Below, in pieces: positions 1-11,543 of a stretch of 64,000 nucleotides of DNA. The stretch comes from Myotis daubentonii (lineage: Eukaryota; Chordata; Mammalia; Chiroptera; Vespertilionidae), in the NCBI RefSeq assembly GCF_963259705.1, contig NC_081840.1, forward strand, positions 150,782,282 to 150,846,281, given 5' to 3'. The position numbers and the translations under genes are program-made. Under the pieces are notes generated by a model that was not told where the DNA came from, made no database searches, and was given only the letters and a program-made list of their open reading frames with translations. How positions within the stretch are numbered: the first letter of the stretch is position 1; each line of letters starts with the position of its first letter.

Positions 1-265
1 TTATGATATTATTGACTCTATTCCCTATGCTGACATTACATCCCCATGACTTATTTTATAACTGGAAGTTTGTACTTCTTAATCCCCTTCAATTTTCCAC
101 GCAAACTCCACCCTCCTTCCCTCTGGCAACCACCAGTTTGTTCTCTGTATCTATTAGTTTGGTTCTGTTTTGTTTCATTTGTTTGTTTGTTTTAGATTCC
201 ACATATAAGTGAAATCATGTCTTTCCCTGTTAGACTAATTTTACTTGATACAATACTCTCTAGAT
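1..265 (-). mobile_element. L1 3' end (3' UTR and end of ORF2), antisense
   Basis: Reverse complement reads as a mammalian L1 3' UTR (the stretch around 'acttccagttataaaataagtcatgggg') followed upstream by the end of ORF2 ('ccacatataagtgaaatcat' on the plus strand at about 199-220). The element runs off the left edge of the window, so its 3' terminus and target duplication are not visible. It continues at 483 after a hAT insertion. It is old: many substitutions and no long frame. Confidence 0.85.
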
Positions 266-482
266 CAGGGGTGGGCAAACTTTTTGACTCGAGGGCCACA
301 ATGGGTTCTTAAACTGGACTGGAGGGCCGGAACAAAAGCATGGATGGAGTGTTTGTGTGAACTAATATAAATTCAAAGTAAACATCATTACATAAAAGGG
401 TATGGTCTTTTTTTTTTTTTTTAGTTTTATTCATTTCAAACGGGCCGGATCCTGCCCGCGGGCCGTAGTTTGCCCACGGCTG
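266..482 (+). mobile_element. hAT-type MITE (217 bp)
   Basis: Inverted ends CAGGGGTGGGCAAACT and AGTTTGCCCACGGCTG bound a GC-rich short element with no coding capacity. It interrupts the L1: the L1 sequence reads through from 'ctctagat' on the left to 'cctagatc' on the right, which also gives a near-matching 8-bp target duplication with TA at its centre. The CAG...CTG ends and 8-bp duplication are hAT signatures. A poly-T stretch lies at about 409-422. Confidence 0.8.
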
Positions 483-2205
483 CCTAGATCCATACATGTT
501 CTAAAGGGCAAAATTTTCTTCTTTTTATGGCTGAATATACACCATGGTATATATGTGCCACTTCTGTATCTATTCACCTCTCATTGGATATACTTGCTTC
601 CATATCTTGGCTATTCTAAGCAATGATGCATATATATTTGCAAATTTTTATTGTTTTCTTCAGGTAAATATCCAGGAGTGAAATTTCTGCATATGGCAGC
701 TCTATTTTTAATTTTTTTAAGGAACCTCCGTATATTTTTCTATAGTGGCTCTACAAATTTGCATTCCCATCAACAGTGAACGAGGGTTTCCTTTCTCCAC
801 ATCCCAGTCAACACTGTTTGTTAATTTACTGATGATAACCATTCTGACAGGAGTAAGGTGGTATCCCACTGTGGTTTTGATTTGCATTTTTCTGATGATT
901 AAGCAACTTTTCATATGTCTATTGGTCATCTATATGTTATCTTTGGAGAAGTCTATATTCATGTCCTCTGCCCATTTTAAAAATTGGACTGTTTGTTTTT
1001 CTAGAGTTGAGTTGTATGAGTTCTTTATAAGTTTGGGATATTAACCCCTTAACAGATGTATCATTTGTGAATATATGCTCTCATTCAGTAGGTTGTCTTT
1101 TTGTTTTGTTGATGGTTTCCTTTGTCGTGCAAAAATTTTTAGTCAAGGTAGTCCCATTTGTTTATTTTTTTCTTTTGTTTCTATTGCCAGAAGAGATATA
1201 TCAGAAAAAAATATGTACATTGCTAATAGAAATATCAGAGAGTTGCTACCTATATTCTTCCATGACTTATATTGTTTCAAGTTTTACATTGAAGTCTTTA
1301 ACCAATTTTTAGTGTATTCTTTTTTTGGGGGGTGGGGGTGGGACATGTATCTGTCCAATTTTCCCAACAACATTTACTAAATAAACTGTCTTTAGCCCAT
1401 TGTATGTTCTTGACTCCTTTGTCATATATTAATTGATAGTGTCAGTGTGGGTTTATTTTTGGGTCTCTATTCTGTTCCATTGATCTAAGTGTCAGTTTTT
1501 ATGCAGTACTATGCTGTTTTCATTACTATTGCCCTGTAGTATAGTTTAATATTTTGTAGCATGATACCAGAAACCTTTTCATATTTTTTTCAAGATTGCT
1601 GTGGTTATTTAAAGTCTTTTGTGATTCCATATAAATTTTTGTTCTAGTCTGTAAAAACACCTTGTTATTTTGATGGGGATTGCATTAAATCTATTGATAG
1701 CATTGGGTAGTACAAACATTTTAACAATGTTAATTCTTCCTACTTATGGACGCAATATATACTTTCATTTATTTGTATCTTCTTCAGCTTCTTTCTTTAG
1801 TGGCTTATAATTTTCTAAGTATAGGTCTTTTACCTCCTTGTACAAATTTATTCCCAGGTGTGTGTTTTTATTATATTGTAAATGATATTTTTTCTGATAG
1901 TTCATTATGTGTGTATAAAAGTGCAACAGATTTCTGAATATTTATTCTGTTTCCTGATTCTTTACTGAATTCATTTGTCAGTTCTAGTAGGTTTTTTGGT
2001 GGGATCTTTAGAGTTCTCTAGTATAAATGTAACCATTCCATCTGCAAATAATGAAAGTTTTACTCATTCCTTTCCAGTTTAGATGCCTTTTATTTCTTAT
2101 TGTTGTGAAATTGCTGCGGCTAGGATTTCCATTACTATGTTGAATAGAGTGGTAAAAGTAGACATCCCTGATTTCATTTTTGTGTGTCCAATTTTAGACA
2201 AGATT
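483..2205 (-). mobile_element. L1 ORF2 fragment, antisense (continues 1-265)
   Basis: The reverse complement follows L1 ORF2 from its C-terminal region upward. On the plus strand one can follow the familiar antisense L1 text, for example 'ccattctgacaggagtaagg' near 840 and 'atgttgaatagagtgg' near 2138. Similarity fades near 2200, so the copy is 5' truncated. Frames are broken by many stops and small indels, so it is a dead copy. Confidence 0.85.
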
Positions 2206-3840
2206 CTTTGACTTCTTGTTATGGTAGTTCAGGTTTCAAAAGCCATACCCCATCATCACCTCCTTTATTTTTTTCTCTTTGTTTTGCTAATATGCTTATT
2301 TCACAATTCTTGTTTAAATTTTGTAATATTACTATTGTGTATTGCTAATCCAAGTATTATGACATGAATTACACTTCCTTTCTCCTATAATTATTTTTCT
2401 GACTTCATTTTATCTTCATTTACTTGGTTTTGTAGTTAGATACCTAATTTTCCCGTATACTCCAGTAACCATATTTTTTTTGCTATTTGATCAATTTCTG
2501 CAATGTTCAATTACATCAGATAATGTATCAATTTATGTGTGCTTTTAAGCTAGAGACCCCACCCCCACCCCCACCCCAGTCTCTCTTACTGTTCTACTCT
2601 AGATGGTTTCCTCTCCAGGCCCACTGCTCTGAAGCTTCTGTGGCAATCTGTTAGCCAATTTCTTGATTGCATCCCTCCTCTTTCTTAACACTGTTCTTTT
2701 GTGGATCTCCTCTTAATCAGACACTGTGCCATATGAATTACTCCTCAAAGTTTTCTTTAATATCTTGTTTCTAATTTGTATCTCTGTGCCATTTTGTTCT
2801 ACTTTCTGGGGTATTTATTCCCCCAGATCTTCTGGACCTTCTATCTGTTTCTTCTTCATTTCAATTATATTTTTATTTTTTTAAGTTCTAAGACTTTTGA
2901 TGGGGGTGAGGGGGGGGGGACACAGAGGTGCTTTATTCTTTTCCTTATAGTTTCTAGATCTATGTTCTACTATTAATACAGCTTTATCTCTTATCTGGTT
3001 TATTATTTTAACACTTAATATTTTTATAATATTTTGTATCTAATCTCTCTCTCTTTCCCTCTCTCTCTCATTCGTGTTGGTCTCTTTTCTTTGGGAGGCT
3101 TTCCTAAGTATCTCAACAGTTTGGCTTCCACTTATAATTAAGCGTGAAGCCTACTTAAATTATCTGTAGTAGAGAAAGGGGAGTTGTCAATTCATCTCCT
3201 TCTCTGAATATAGTTTGATGTCTAGTTCTACACTGGGGTTCCCTCAATGTCAAACTCTCTAGATATGCCTCTGAGGCACCCCATTTCTTTAAAAAGAATG
3301 TTCTACTATCTGGCCTCATGAAATATATGCCTGGTTGTTGTCCTGAAAACAAGACAGGGAGAAAGCAGGCTGGACATTTCTGACTTCTCAGGATTCAGGC
3401 TTTTATCTAATCCCTGTGGTATCAGCTTGGGGCCTTGCCCTTGCCTTCAGCTATACTCGAGTCTTAATTTTCAAGCATTTTAGTTGCTGTGCCTGGGTTT
3501 GTGACCAGGTCAGTGTGGGTGGGTAGCAGCTTGCCTGAACTGAGTGGAGAAAGGGAACTGTGCTGTCTACAGACTTTAACCTGCCTGCCTATCTCTAGTC
3601 CCATGCTCCCTGGTTGCTCCCTGTGCCAGGTATTTTAGGGGTTCTCCCAACCAAATTGCCCTAGCTTCACAGACATCAGCCTTCTGTAAACACTTAGACT
3701 ATAATCCCTTTGCTCGCATGTAGTTGCAACTCTTGAATATCTTTCCATTCTCCCCAAAATTTATTAAAATTTATGCTATCTTCTGCCACTCTATTTTTCT
3801 TGATTTTTTGCAGTTTCTTATAGTGTTTTAGGAGGAAATA
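2206..3840. other. No recognised gene; possible very old repeat remnants
   Basis: Nothing could be assigned with confidence. Local features are a (CACCCC)n-like run near 2555-2578, a G-run near 2908-2920 and a CT-rich stretch at 3041-3072. The style of 2790-3000 resembles antisense internal L1 text, but the match is too weak to call. Confidence 0.4.
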
Positions 3841-6800
3841 AAATAAACACATATTTAATCCATTGTGTTTATAAAGAAATATCCTTCAACACATTTGAAG
3901 GGGAGAAATGAAGATAGAATCTGACAAGAAAAAAATTTTCTCCATCCTCAGGCCCAAGAGAAACTGAGAAAATTAGGTCTAGCAATAATATTTAGAAAAA
4001 TTATATTACAAATCAGCTCCTTTTTCACTCTGATTTATTTCCCAACGTATCTTTTAGAATATGAAATTAATTGCCTCACATTAAATTCAGGAAAAGTGGG
4101 GATGTTTTGAGCACTAGCTGACAATAAAAAAAAAGAGTAAGACAAGATTATGTTTTATTTTACTAATTATGAACAAAGTATGTTTACATAAATATTCAGT
4201 ATTTTGGATGCTTTTTATTTTCTGAAACTATTAAAATGTTAGCATTTGATATATGATGGATATAAAAATTGACTTTTATTTAAATCAATGTTATACTTAT
4301 ATAGAGTTATTTATCAAAATTGTAATAATTGAAATATTTTGGTATCTAGGTTTTAGAACCCAGATAAATCTTTGTAAGTTTCAAGAGTTTATAAATCTAA
4401 ATTTTTAGAATTAAGGAAAGTCAGTTTTCATATACTTTAATGCTTCAGAAAGAAATAAGCAATGTGCCATTTATGTAAAACACTAACTTGCCTGAATCAT
4501 AGGAATGGTACAGTATGGATCTGTCAGAAACCTAAGGTCACCTGGCTTACACAGCAGCTACAAGTAATTATTGAAGCCATATAGTATTTTCTGTCCACTG
4601 TACAGGTGATGCTCATGATATAGACAGCTTCTGTCATTGTAACATCGGGAACCCTGTCTTTTGCTCCCCTAGCCCAGGGCTCTTAAATTGGAAGGAAAAC
4701 CTTCTGAGAATAACTTTTGCTCTGTTATCAATAGAACTAACATAAGTAAAAGTGGGACAGAACTGTTAGATTCCCTCAGAATACAAGAGTCTTAACCCAG
4801 TTGTTCACAGTGCCTGCATCAGCCTTGGACATCCCCTGCCGGGTAAGACTTCTAGGTTAATCACTCCTCCTGCGCATCTCCTGGCACCTCCCCCCAGGAG
4901 CCCTTTCCTTTCCAACTTGTAACTCATACACGCCACAGTCAATGTGTGATATTTAGATTGCTAGTTTTCAAAGACGTGGGCAAATATTACCTGGTTTGAA
5001 ATTGAGATACCACAACTATTCCCTCTTTGATTTAAAACACACTTTAACCTGAGGTACCATGAGACAAAAGGTTAGGCAGCAGGCTGCAGCCTCATGCAGT
5101 ACCCTTGCCATGACAGTCTTGTTCTTTGCACCGATTTCAATATACTCTGCAGCTTGTAGGTAAACATAACATTCAGATTTGATTCTCTGGAGCTCTGAAA
5201 GCTACGGGAATAGTACTATCTCAAATAATGGATGCTAGGAATAGTTTCCTTTTTGAGGCTTATATTTTAAAAACACTTTTTTTCTTCTGCAATAAAATTG
5301 GAGAATGTTCCTTTTGATGTATCTAGTTAAGTAGAAACAAATTATGTATCAATTACGTTTAAACTTTTTGTTTATTAAATGAAGTATTTACATCTGTATG
5401 AAAATATTTTATGACAATAATAGGTGAATGTGTGTTTGATGAGGTGGAAAAGTGAGGTGGAAAAGAAATAAAAGAACCTCAGGAATGGAAATTACACACT
5501 CAGCTTTTATGTGATTTTAGCATATGGTACAGAATATGTTTTTGCAATGTCCACTTATCATAATTGCATATTAGAAATCTTAATTGTCTTATGCTTTTGC
5601 TCTCAGATATTTTTATTGTGTTTTTCTTATTCACATGTCTATACTTAACTATTTACTCAGAAATATAAGTGTTGCTATAGCCACGAATACTTCATACTTG
5701 GAAAACCAAAATAGGAAGAAAATACTAATTAACCCAGCACCGGTGGAATTTCTGGTGAAATGACATTAAACTAATGCAAACACTGTGATTTCATTTGCTG
5801 ATTGACTAGTTAAATCCACACTCATGGGAGCGGTTTACCGAAATGTGTATTTAAACTGCCATGTGATATTTCTGCCACAATAATGCCATCATTCTAATTC
5901 TTCCAGGTGGATGGGAAGTCTAGGGGCTGCTTTTCCTTCCCAGGGTGTGGCAAGCTGTGAAGCTTTCCGCTAATTAAAAAAAAGAAAAAAAAAGAAAAAC
6001 ATCTGTTTTAAATCTAGGGCTCTTCAGCAAGCAGGGCGCTCATGCTTCTCCACAGTGAGACAAGCTCGGAAGGGAGAAAACGGGAGATTTTAACATTGCT
6101 ATTGCCTTCCTACTTTCTACTGTTTCTGTTATTAATTGCTGATCTTTATGGTTAAACTTTAAAATTTAGTTTCTTCTTAGTTTTCCTTTTGTATTTTTTT
6201 TTTTTAAAATCAGTACAGAGGTAGAAAAAGATTCAAGTCTTATACATGTTCACTCAATTTTTTGTTGTTTTAGTTTTAATCTTGTGAGGAAAATTGAGAA
6301 ATTAAGAGCCCAGAACATCTCTATACTGAATACGTTCTCTTGAGCATTATACAGAATCATTCTTTAGGATTCTGAGAAAGAATAGGGCTAGCTACCTAAT
6401 ATATATATTAGGTACATAATACTTTAATTTATATGAATTTCCCACAAAATATTTGTAAATTTTTAAAAATAAAGTACCAAGCTACTTATTAAATAATAAC
6501 AAAGGAAGAAATAAATTAGATGGGAACAATTCAGAAAGAATAGGAATGAAAGAAAGAAGCAACTAAAAGAAAGCACATTTCCATGGAATAATTACTTTCA
6601 TGTGGTATGAATTTTGGTGAAAATAAAGAGATAAAAATAAATTATGCAAAAAACCCCCACAAAACCCTGTTAGGTAAACTTTTCCACAGACAGAGGGAGA
6701 GACACTACTATTAATCAAGAGAAAAATATCTATGTATTTAACCATTTATTTATTTTTTATTTCCCACCTTTCTTCATACATTTCGGAAAGGTATACTTAT

Positions 6801-7340
6801 AGCTGGATATTGAAAACGGTATCCAAAGACATAGGTTTTTGTTTTCTTTTTTTCTCATCACTGCATGGGAGTGGTTTTGAAATACCAGTCAATATTTCAA
6901 TATCAACAACAGGACATGTTTCATCAATGTTTTAAATCTCTCACCAAACACCACTACTGAACAGGAAATGAGTGCTTTGGTTGAGCAGGTCCAGAGGAAA
7001 ATCGTATAAATTACACACTTGCACATCAATTAGGAGCAGTTAGACGTTATTTGTGTAAATGGCTTCCATACCACTAGGTTCTGAATGAGGGGGTTGTTTG
7101 GATTTATCAATGATTCTCAGTCACCTGCCCCTTAATTACAAACTGCTCTTCAAACCTATACTTAGGCGTATTAAAGTGAATGTTCCCTGACATCTGAATC
7201 ATGGTGTGGAGTTGTTTGAATCACCAGGTTAAAAGGGAATTCATTATACAGATTTCAGGGGCTAATGTAGAGATCACTTTCTCAATTTACTACTGTTGTA
7301 CTGAATAAGTCAAGACATACCTGAATAGCTTTTCATGAAA
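3841..7340. other. Repeat-poor AT-rich sequence, no gene seen
   Basis: About 3.5 kb in which no coding exon, SINE, L1 or LTR could be recognised. Small items: an A-rich run at about 5975-5999, a T-run at about 6197-6206 and a 22-bp perfect palindrome at 6393-6414. The stretch 5730-5960 is of higher complexity than its surroundings and could be a conserved non-coding element, but only an alignment could show that. Confidence 0.45.
6393..6414. repeat. 22-bp perfect palindrome
   Basis: The left arm TACCTAATATA is the exact reverse complement of the right arm TATATTAGGTA with no spacer. It could extrude as a small cruciform, or be chance in AT-rich DNA. Confidence 0.8.
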
Positions 7341-7344
7341 TGGC

Positions 7345-8515
7345 TGAAGTTAATTTAATTATTTTTCCCATCACCATGCATCCCCTTAATGCCCTCTTCC
7401 ATCTCCACCCACCGCTTCCAACCCCACAATCGCCACTGTTGCTCCTGTCCATAAGTTCTCTCTCTCCTTTTTTCATTTTTGCTCAATCCCTTCACTCCCC
7501 CAACCACATCACCTCAACCTAGAGCTGTCTGCCTGCTCTCTATCTTTGAATCTGTCTCTATTTTGCATGGTAGTTCAGTCTGTACATTAAATCCACATAT
7601 GAGTGAAATCATATGGTACTTGTTTTTCTCTGATTGGCTTATTTCATTTAGCATACTGTTCTCCAGGTCCGTCCATGCCACCACAAAGGATAAAATTTTA
7701 TTCCTTTTTATAGCCAAGTAGTATTCCATTGTGTAAATGTATCACAGCTTTTTTATTCACTCTTCTACTGGTGGACACAGGCTGTTTCCAAATCGTGGCT
7801 ATTGCAAATGACACTGAATGAACACAGGAGTACATATATTCTTTCAAATTAATGTTTCTAGTTTCTTCAGGTAAATTCCCAGAAGAGGAATCACTGGGTC
7901 CTAAGGCCGTTCCATTTTTAAATTTTTCAGGTAACTCATACTGTTTTCCACACTGGCTGTACCAATCGCATTCCCACCAACAGTGCATGAGAGTTTCCTT
8001 TCCCCACTTCCTTGCCAGCACTTGTTTGTTGATTTGTTGATGACAGCCATTCTGACAGGTGTGAGGTGAGATCTCACTGTGGTTTTAATTTGCATTTCTC
8101 TGGTGATTAGTGACATTGAGCATCTTTTCATATGTCTCTTGGCCACCTGTATGTCCTCTTTGGAGAAGTGTCTAGTTAGGTCCTCTGCCCATTTTTTGAT
8201 TGGATTGTTTATCTTCCTTTTATTAGGTTGTATGAGTTATTTAAATATTTTGGAAATGAACCCCTTATCATATGTATCATTGGCAAAAATTTTCTTCCAT
8301 TCAGTGGTTTATCTTTTCATTTTGTGGATAATTTCCTTTGCTGTACAGAAACTCTTTATTTTGATGTAGTCCCATTTGCTTGTTCTTTCTTTTGTTTCCC
8401 TTGCCCTAGGAGGTTTACAAATATATATATATATTTACATATTGCTCCATGAAATGTCCAAGAATTTACTGCCTAAATTTTCTTCTAAGATTTTTATTAT
8501 TTTGCATCTGAGATT
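7345..8515 (-). mobile_element. L1 copy, 3' UTR and ORF2 C-terminal part, antisense
   Basis: The minus strand encodes recognisable L1 ORF2p text: a frame at 7514-7729 begins MEYYLAIKRNKILSF, the typical ORF2 C-terminus. A frame at 7901-8146 carries [17 protein letters not shown]...[14 protein letters not shown], which lies upstream of it in ORF2p. The two sit in different frames, so the copy is frameshifted and inactive. 7345-7510 is the pyrimidine-rich antisense 3' UTR. The upstream limit near 8515 is where similarity is lost; no target duplication was found. Confidence 0.88.
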
Positions 8516-9639
8516 AATTTAAAATAAATATTCCCTTTTAACAGTTAAAGTGAAACTGACATTATTCTTGGTCTTTTCTAGATTAATTTGCTGAGTTAAT
8601 AGTATTATGGTATATGATCCCTTGGGTAACACATCTGGAATAAAACAACTCCATGTATCATGATAATTTTTGAAAGATGTTATTAATTCTGAAACATAGC
8701 ACATAAAACAGTTCTTAGTCTTCAAGAGTCAGAAACATAAAATGTGTCACACTGCTGAGAAACATTCTTGCCTAGGATTTTCAGGACTTATCTGCAGAGC
8801 TTTAATGAGAGAAAATATGTGATAGTGAGTTAATACAAGAATGCAAAATGATTGGAAAACTTGTCTCAATGTGTAGAAAAATCCAGGTTCTGTATAGAAT
8901 GCAAACCAAAACATACCCCCCTTTTTCTTCATCCTGTGCTTGTCCCCACCCAAGAGATGTTGAAATCTCTAGGTCATGCTTCTCAAAAAAATGGAAAACT
9001 AGCCAGAGCATATATATTAATCCTTTAAACTCAGTTATATAGAATCTTTAACTTAATAATATTTTGTTTGTTTCTTGTGATTCTCTTTTTATGCTAATGA
9101 AATCAATGTGTGACATAAATAAAGCATTCATCACCAAATTTCTTCAACAGAGGGAATAAATTTACCCAGTGATCTCATGTGTCTCTCTACTCTTGCTACT
9201 CCCTCAAATGCTTGAAGTTTCTATTCACAAATACAAGAAAATTAAAATCAGAGTATACTATACATATATTTATAAAAATTCTAAAATTAAATATATTTAG
9301 TAATTATGTAATATTGATATACTGTGTGATAAACATTGTTTCTAAATCTGCTTCACATTACAAGTCCTGTAGAAACTGCGATTCAGAGGGTACACCAAGA
9401 ACCTGCAACAGGATGGTATCAATGGAAGTTTTCATGATGAGAACTTCCTGGAAAAGAAGACTTTTTTCCCTGATAGCTGGAGGAAATAACAAGGTTACAT
9501 TGCAACTGCATTTGCATGCAAATAAAATTCAAAGTTTATCTGAAAGAAACCATTTAGAAAACGTTTATACCTTAATTTCAAAATTGTAATTCTGAAATTT
9601 TAGAACAATTAAATGCAATGGAATGGCTAGTTGACTCCT
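8516..9639. other. No recognised feature
   Basis: Unique-looking AT-rich DNA. A 136-codon open frame at 9179-9589 has no recognisable domain, lies in AT-rich sequence and shows no splice or promoter context, so it is not called as a gene. Confidence 0.5.
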
Positions 9640-9815
9640 AAAGTTTGGCCCACTTCTTTTTTGTATAACTTATTTAGATGGAAGATGATTTGACTTTGGG
9701 TAATGTGCATACAATGCAATATATAGATGATGTATCATAGAACTGTACCCTTGAAACCTATATGATCTTATTAACCAATGCCACCCCAATTAATTTAATT
9801 TAAGAAATAAAAATA
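9640..9815 (+). mobile_element. L1 3'-terminal fragment, sense
   Basis: Matches the 3' end of bat/laurasiatherian L1 elements: a tract 'acaatgcaatatatagatga', then 'tagaactgtacccttgaaac', then 'attaaccaatgccacccc' and an A-rich tail. Related tails occur at 45425-45545 and 59157-59480. Severely 5' truncated. Confidence 0.75.
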
Positions 9816-10109
9816 TATAAACACAGATTAGATCGATGCTGTCTAAAAATGATTTCCAAGTATAAAACTACTCAAGTAAAATATATCATTGGGAAGAGCA
9901 AAGTAGCAAAATAGAAATTCTCAGATTAAAGTTTTTTTTCTCACATCTTGCAGCATGCCGGGTAAAAAAGATTTTCATAAAATATTAAAAATAAGAGAAA
10001 ATATATCATAAAACCTTAATAAATACTGTACATAATATTTTTTTCAAGATTGATGTTAGATGTTATCTGTTAAAATTTTCTCACCTATCTGACATATTCA
10101 ATGGTACAT

Positions 10110-10344
10110 TTTTTTGTTGTTGTTGTTAATCCTCACCCAAAGATATTTTTCATTGATTTTTAGAGAGAGTGGAAGGGAGAAGGAGAGACACAGAGAGAGA
10201 AACATTGATGTGAGAGAAACACATTGATTGGTTGCCTTACACATGCACTTGACCAGGGCTGGGGATCTGGCCTACAACCATGGTACATACCCTTCAGCCT
10301 GTGGGCTAATGATCTGTCCATTGAGCCAAACTGGCCAGGGCATC
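10110..10344 (-). mobile_element. Ves-type SINE, antisense, with target duplication
   Basis: The reverse complement starts gccctggccagtttggctca (A box), passes a degenerate B box region, then the CTCTCT-rich body, and ends in 'gggtgaggatt' and an A-rich tail. It is flanked by an 11-bp duplication CAATGGTACAT at 10099-10109 and 10345-10355. It is tRNA-derived and moved by L1 machinery; no functional tRNA is present. Confidence 0.9.
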
Positions 10345-10359
10345 CAATGGTACATATTT

Positions 10360-10551
10360 TTAAATATGTTTTTATTGTTTTTAGAGAGAGGAAGGGAGAG
10401 GAAGAGGGAGATAAAAACATCAATGAAGAGAGAGAATCATGGATCAGCTGGCTGCCTCCTGCACACCCTCTACTGGGGATCAAACCCATTGATGTTTCTC
10501 TCTCTCCCTCTCCATTTCTCTCTGAAATAAATACAAATATTTTTTTTTAAA
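10360..10551. mobile_element. Composite of two partial Ves SINEs, head-to-head
   Basis: 10360-10487 is the 3' two-thirds of a Ves SINE on the minus strand. It is joined directly at 10488 to a plus-strand Ves 3' tail (10488-10551, 'tgatgtttctctctctccct ... aaataaata'). Neither piece has the tRNA-like head. Their outer ends form an imperfect inverted repeat. This looks like recombination or deletion between two inverted SINEs. Confidence 0.75.
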
Positions 10552-10552
10552 G

Positions 10553-10640
10553 ACACTTTGGTTGTTTCCATGTCTTGGCCACCACGAAAAATGCTGCAAT
10601 AAACATAGAACTTCTAAAATATGAATTTTTATGAGTAAGA
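10553..10640 (-). mobile_element. Short L1 ORF2 fragment, antisense
   Basis: 'ggttgtttccatgtcttggc' followed by 'aatgctgcaataaacatag' is antisense L1 ORF2 C-terminal text. Only about 90 bp remain, directly beside the composite Ves. Confidence 0.7.
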
Positions 10641-11257
10641 AAATACTTATTTCAAATAAGCTTCTGAACTATAACATCAGGAAAAATATGAGATAACATA
10701 TCTCTACCCTTTTAGTTATAGCTAAATGTGTTAAAAATGTCTCTCAGTCTTGAGTTAGAACATTATAGCAGTAAAAGCATCATTTTTTTAATTTTTTAAT
10801 TTAATTTTTAAATGTAAACAAACTGAAAATCTTTGGGAAGAGGTATTTAATATTTTGCAAGCATGTTTTTAAAAATAGGATGAAAGGTATATACTGTAAA
10901 AGGTTTTTATCTTTTCAATAATTCTATTTAACTAGGAGTTGGCTTTCTACTCTGACTCTTCATTGACTCTACCCATCTTTAAAATGCTAGTTCCATTTTC
11001 CAAACTATACCTTTAAATGGTTTTCTCTTTTATTATTGATCTTGATATCCCAGAAGTTCCACCACACCCCTCCTAACACCTATTCCTTCTTCTACCCTTA
11101 AATATACTCACACATTTTTTTTTCCTACTTTGGAGATAAAAATAATAAGATTTAATTTAATGTCCAATGGTATTAAGATATTTAAAATATTTATCCTGGA
11201 AAGTAGTATGTATATCCATTATTCGATTAAAAAATAGATCCAGCAAAGAGTATGGTA
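10641..11257. other. No recognised feature
   Basis: AT-rich DNA with short T and A runs. No gene or assignable repeat was seen. Confidence 0.5.
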
Positions 11258-11311
11258 TTGAGAGAAGGGAGGGAGGGGTATAGAGAGGGAAGGGGGAAGA
11301 AGGGAGGGAGG

Positions 11312-11363
<52 letters not shown>
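11258..11363. repeat. (GA)n / (GGGA)n microsatellite
   Basis: An impure purine run (GGGA, GGGGGAAGAAGGGAGGGAGG) passes into an uninterrupted (GA)n run at about 11317-11363. It lies just left of the Helitron at 11388. Confidence 0.95.
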
Positions 11364-11365
<2 letters not shown>

Positions 11366-11387
11366 GATAACTAGTAATTATTAACTA

Positions 11388-11543
11388 CTAGAGGCCCAAT
11401 GCAGGAAATCCGTGCAAGAGTAGGCCCTTGCAGCTATGGCTGTCTCAGCCCTCGTCACCCCCCCCACCCCCGCCCACTGGTCATTCTGGAAGGTTGTTCC
11501 GCCATCTGGTCTAATTAGCATATTAGCTCTTTATTAGATAGGA
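11388..11543 (-). mobile_element. HeliBat-type non-autonomous Helitron (156 bp), antisense
   Basis: On the minus strand it starts TCCTATCTAATAAAGAGC, keeps the 'taatatgctaattagacc' block, and ends with the degenerate GTGCA-type hairpin and GGGCCTCTAG. The left neighbour is A (11387) and the right neighbour is T (11544), as expected for insertion between A and T. Most of the usual interior is deleted. Confidence 0.88.

Noticed and set aside
2790..3000. Possible internal L1 or other old LINE text
   Set aside because: Resemblance is too weak to assign orientation or family by eye.
9179..9589. 136-codon open frame
   Set aside because: AT-rich sequence, no recognisable domain, no supporting promoter or splice context; length is within what chance allows in 64 kb.
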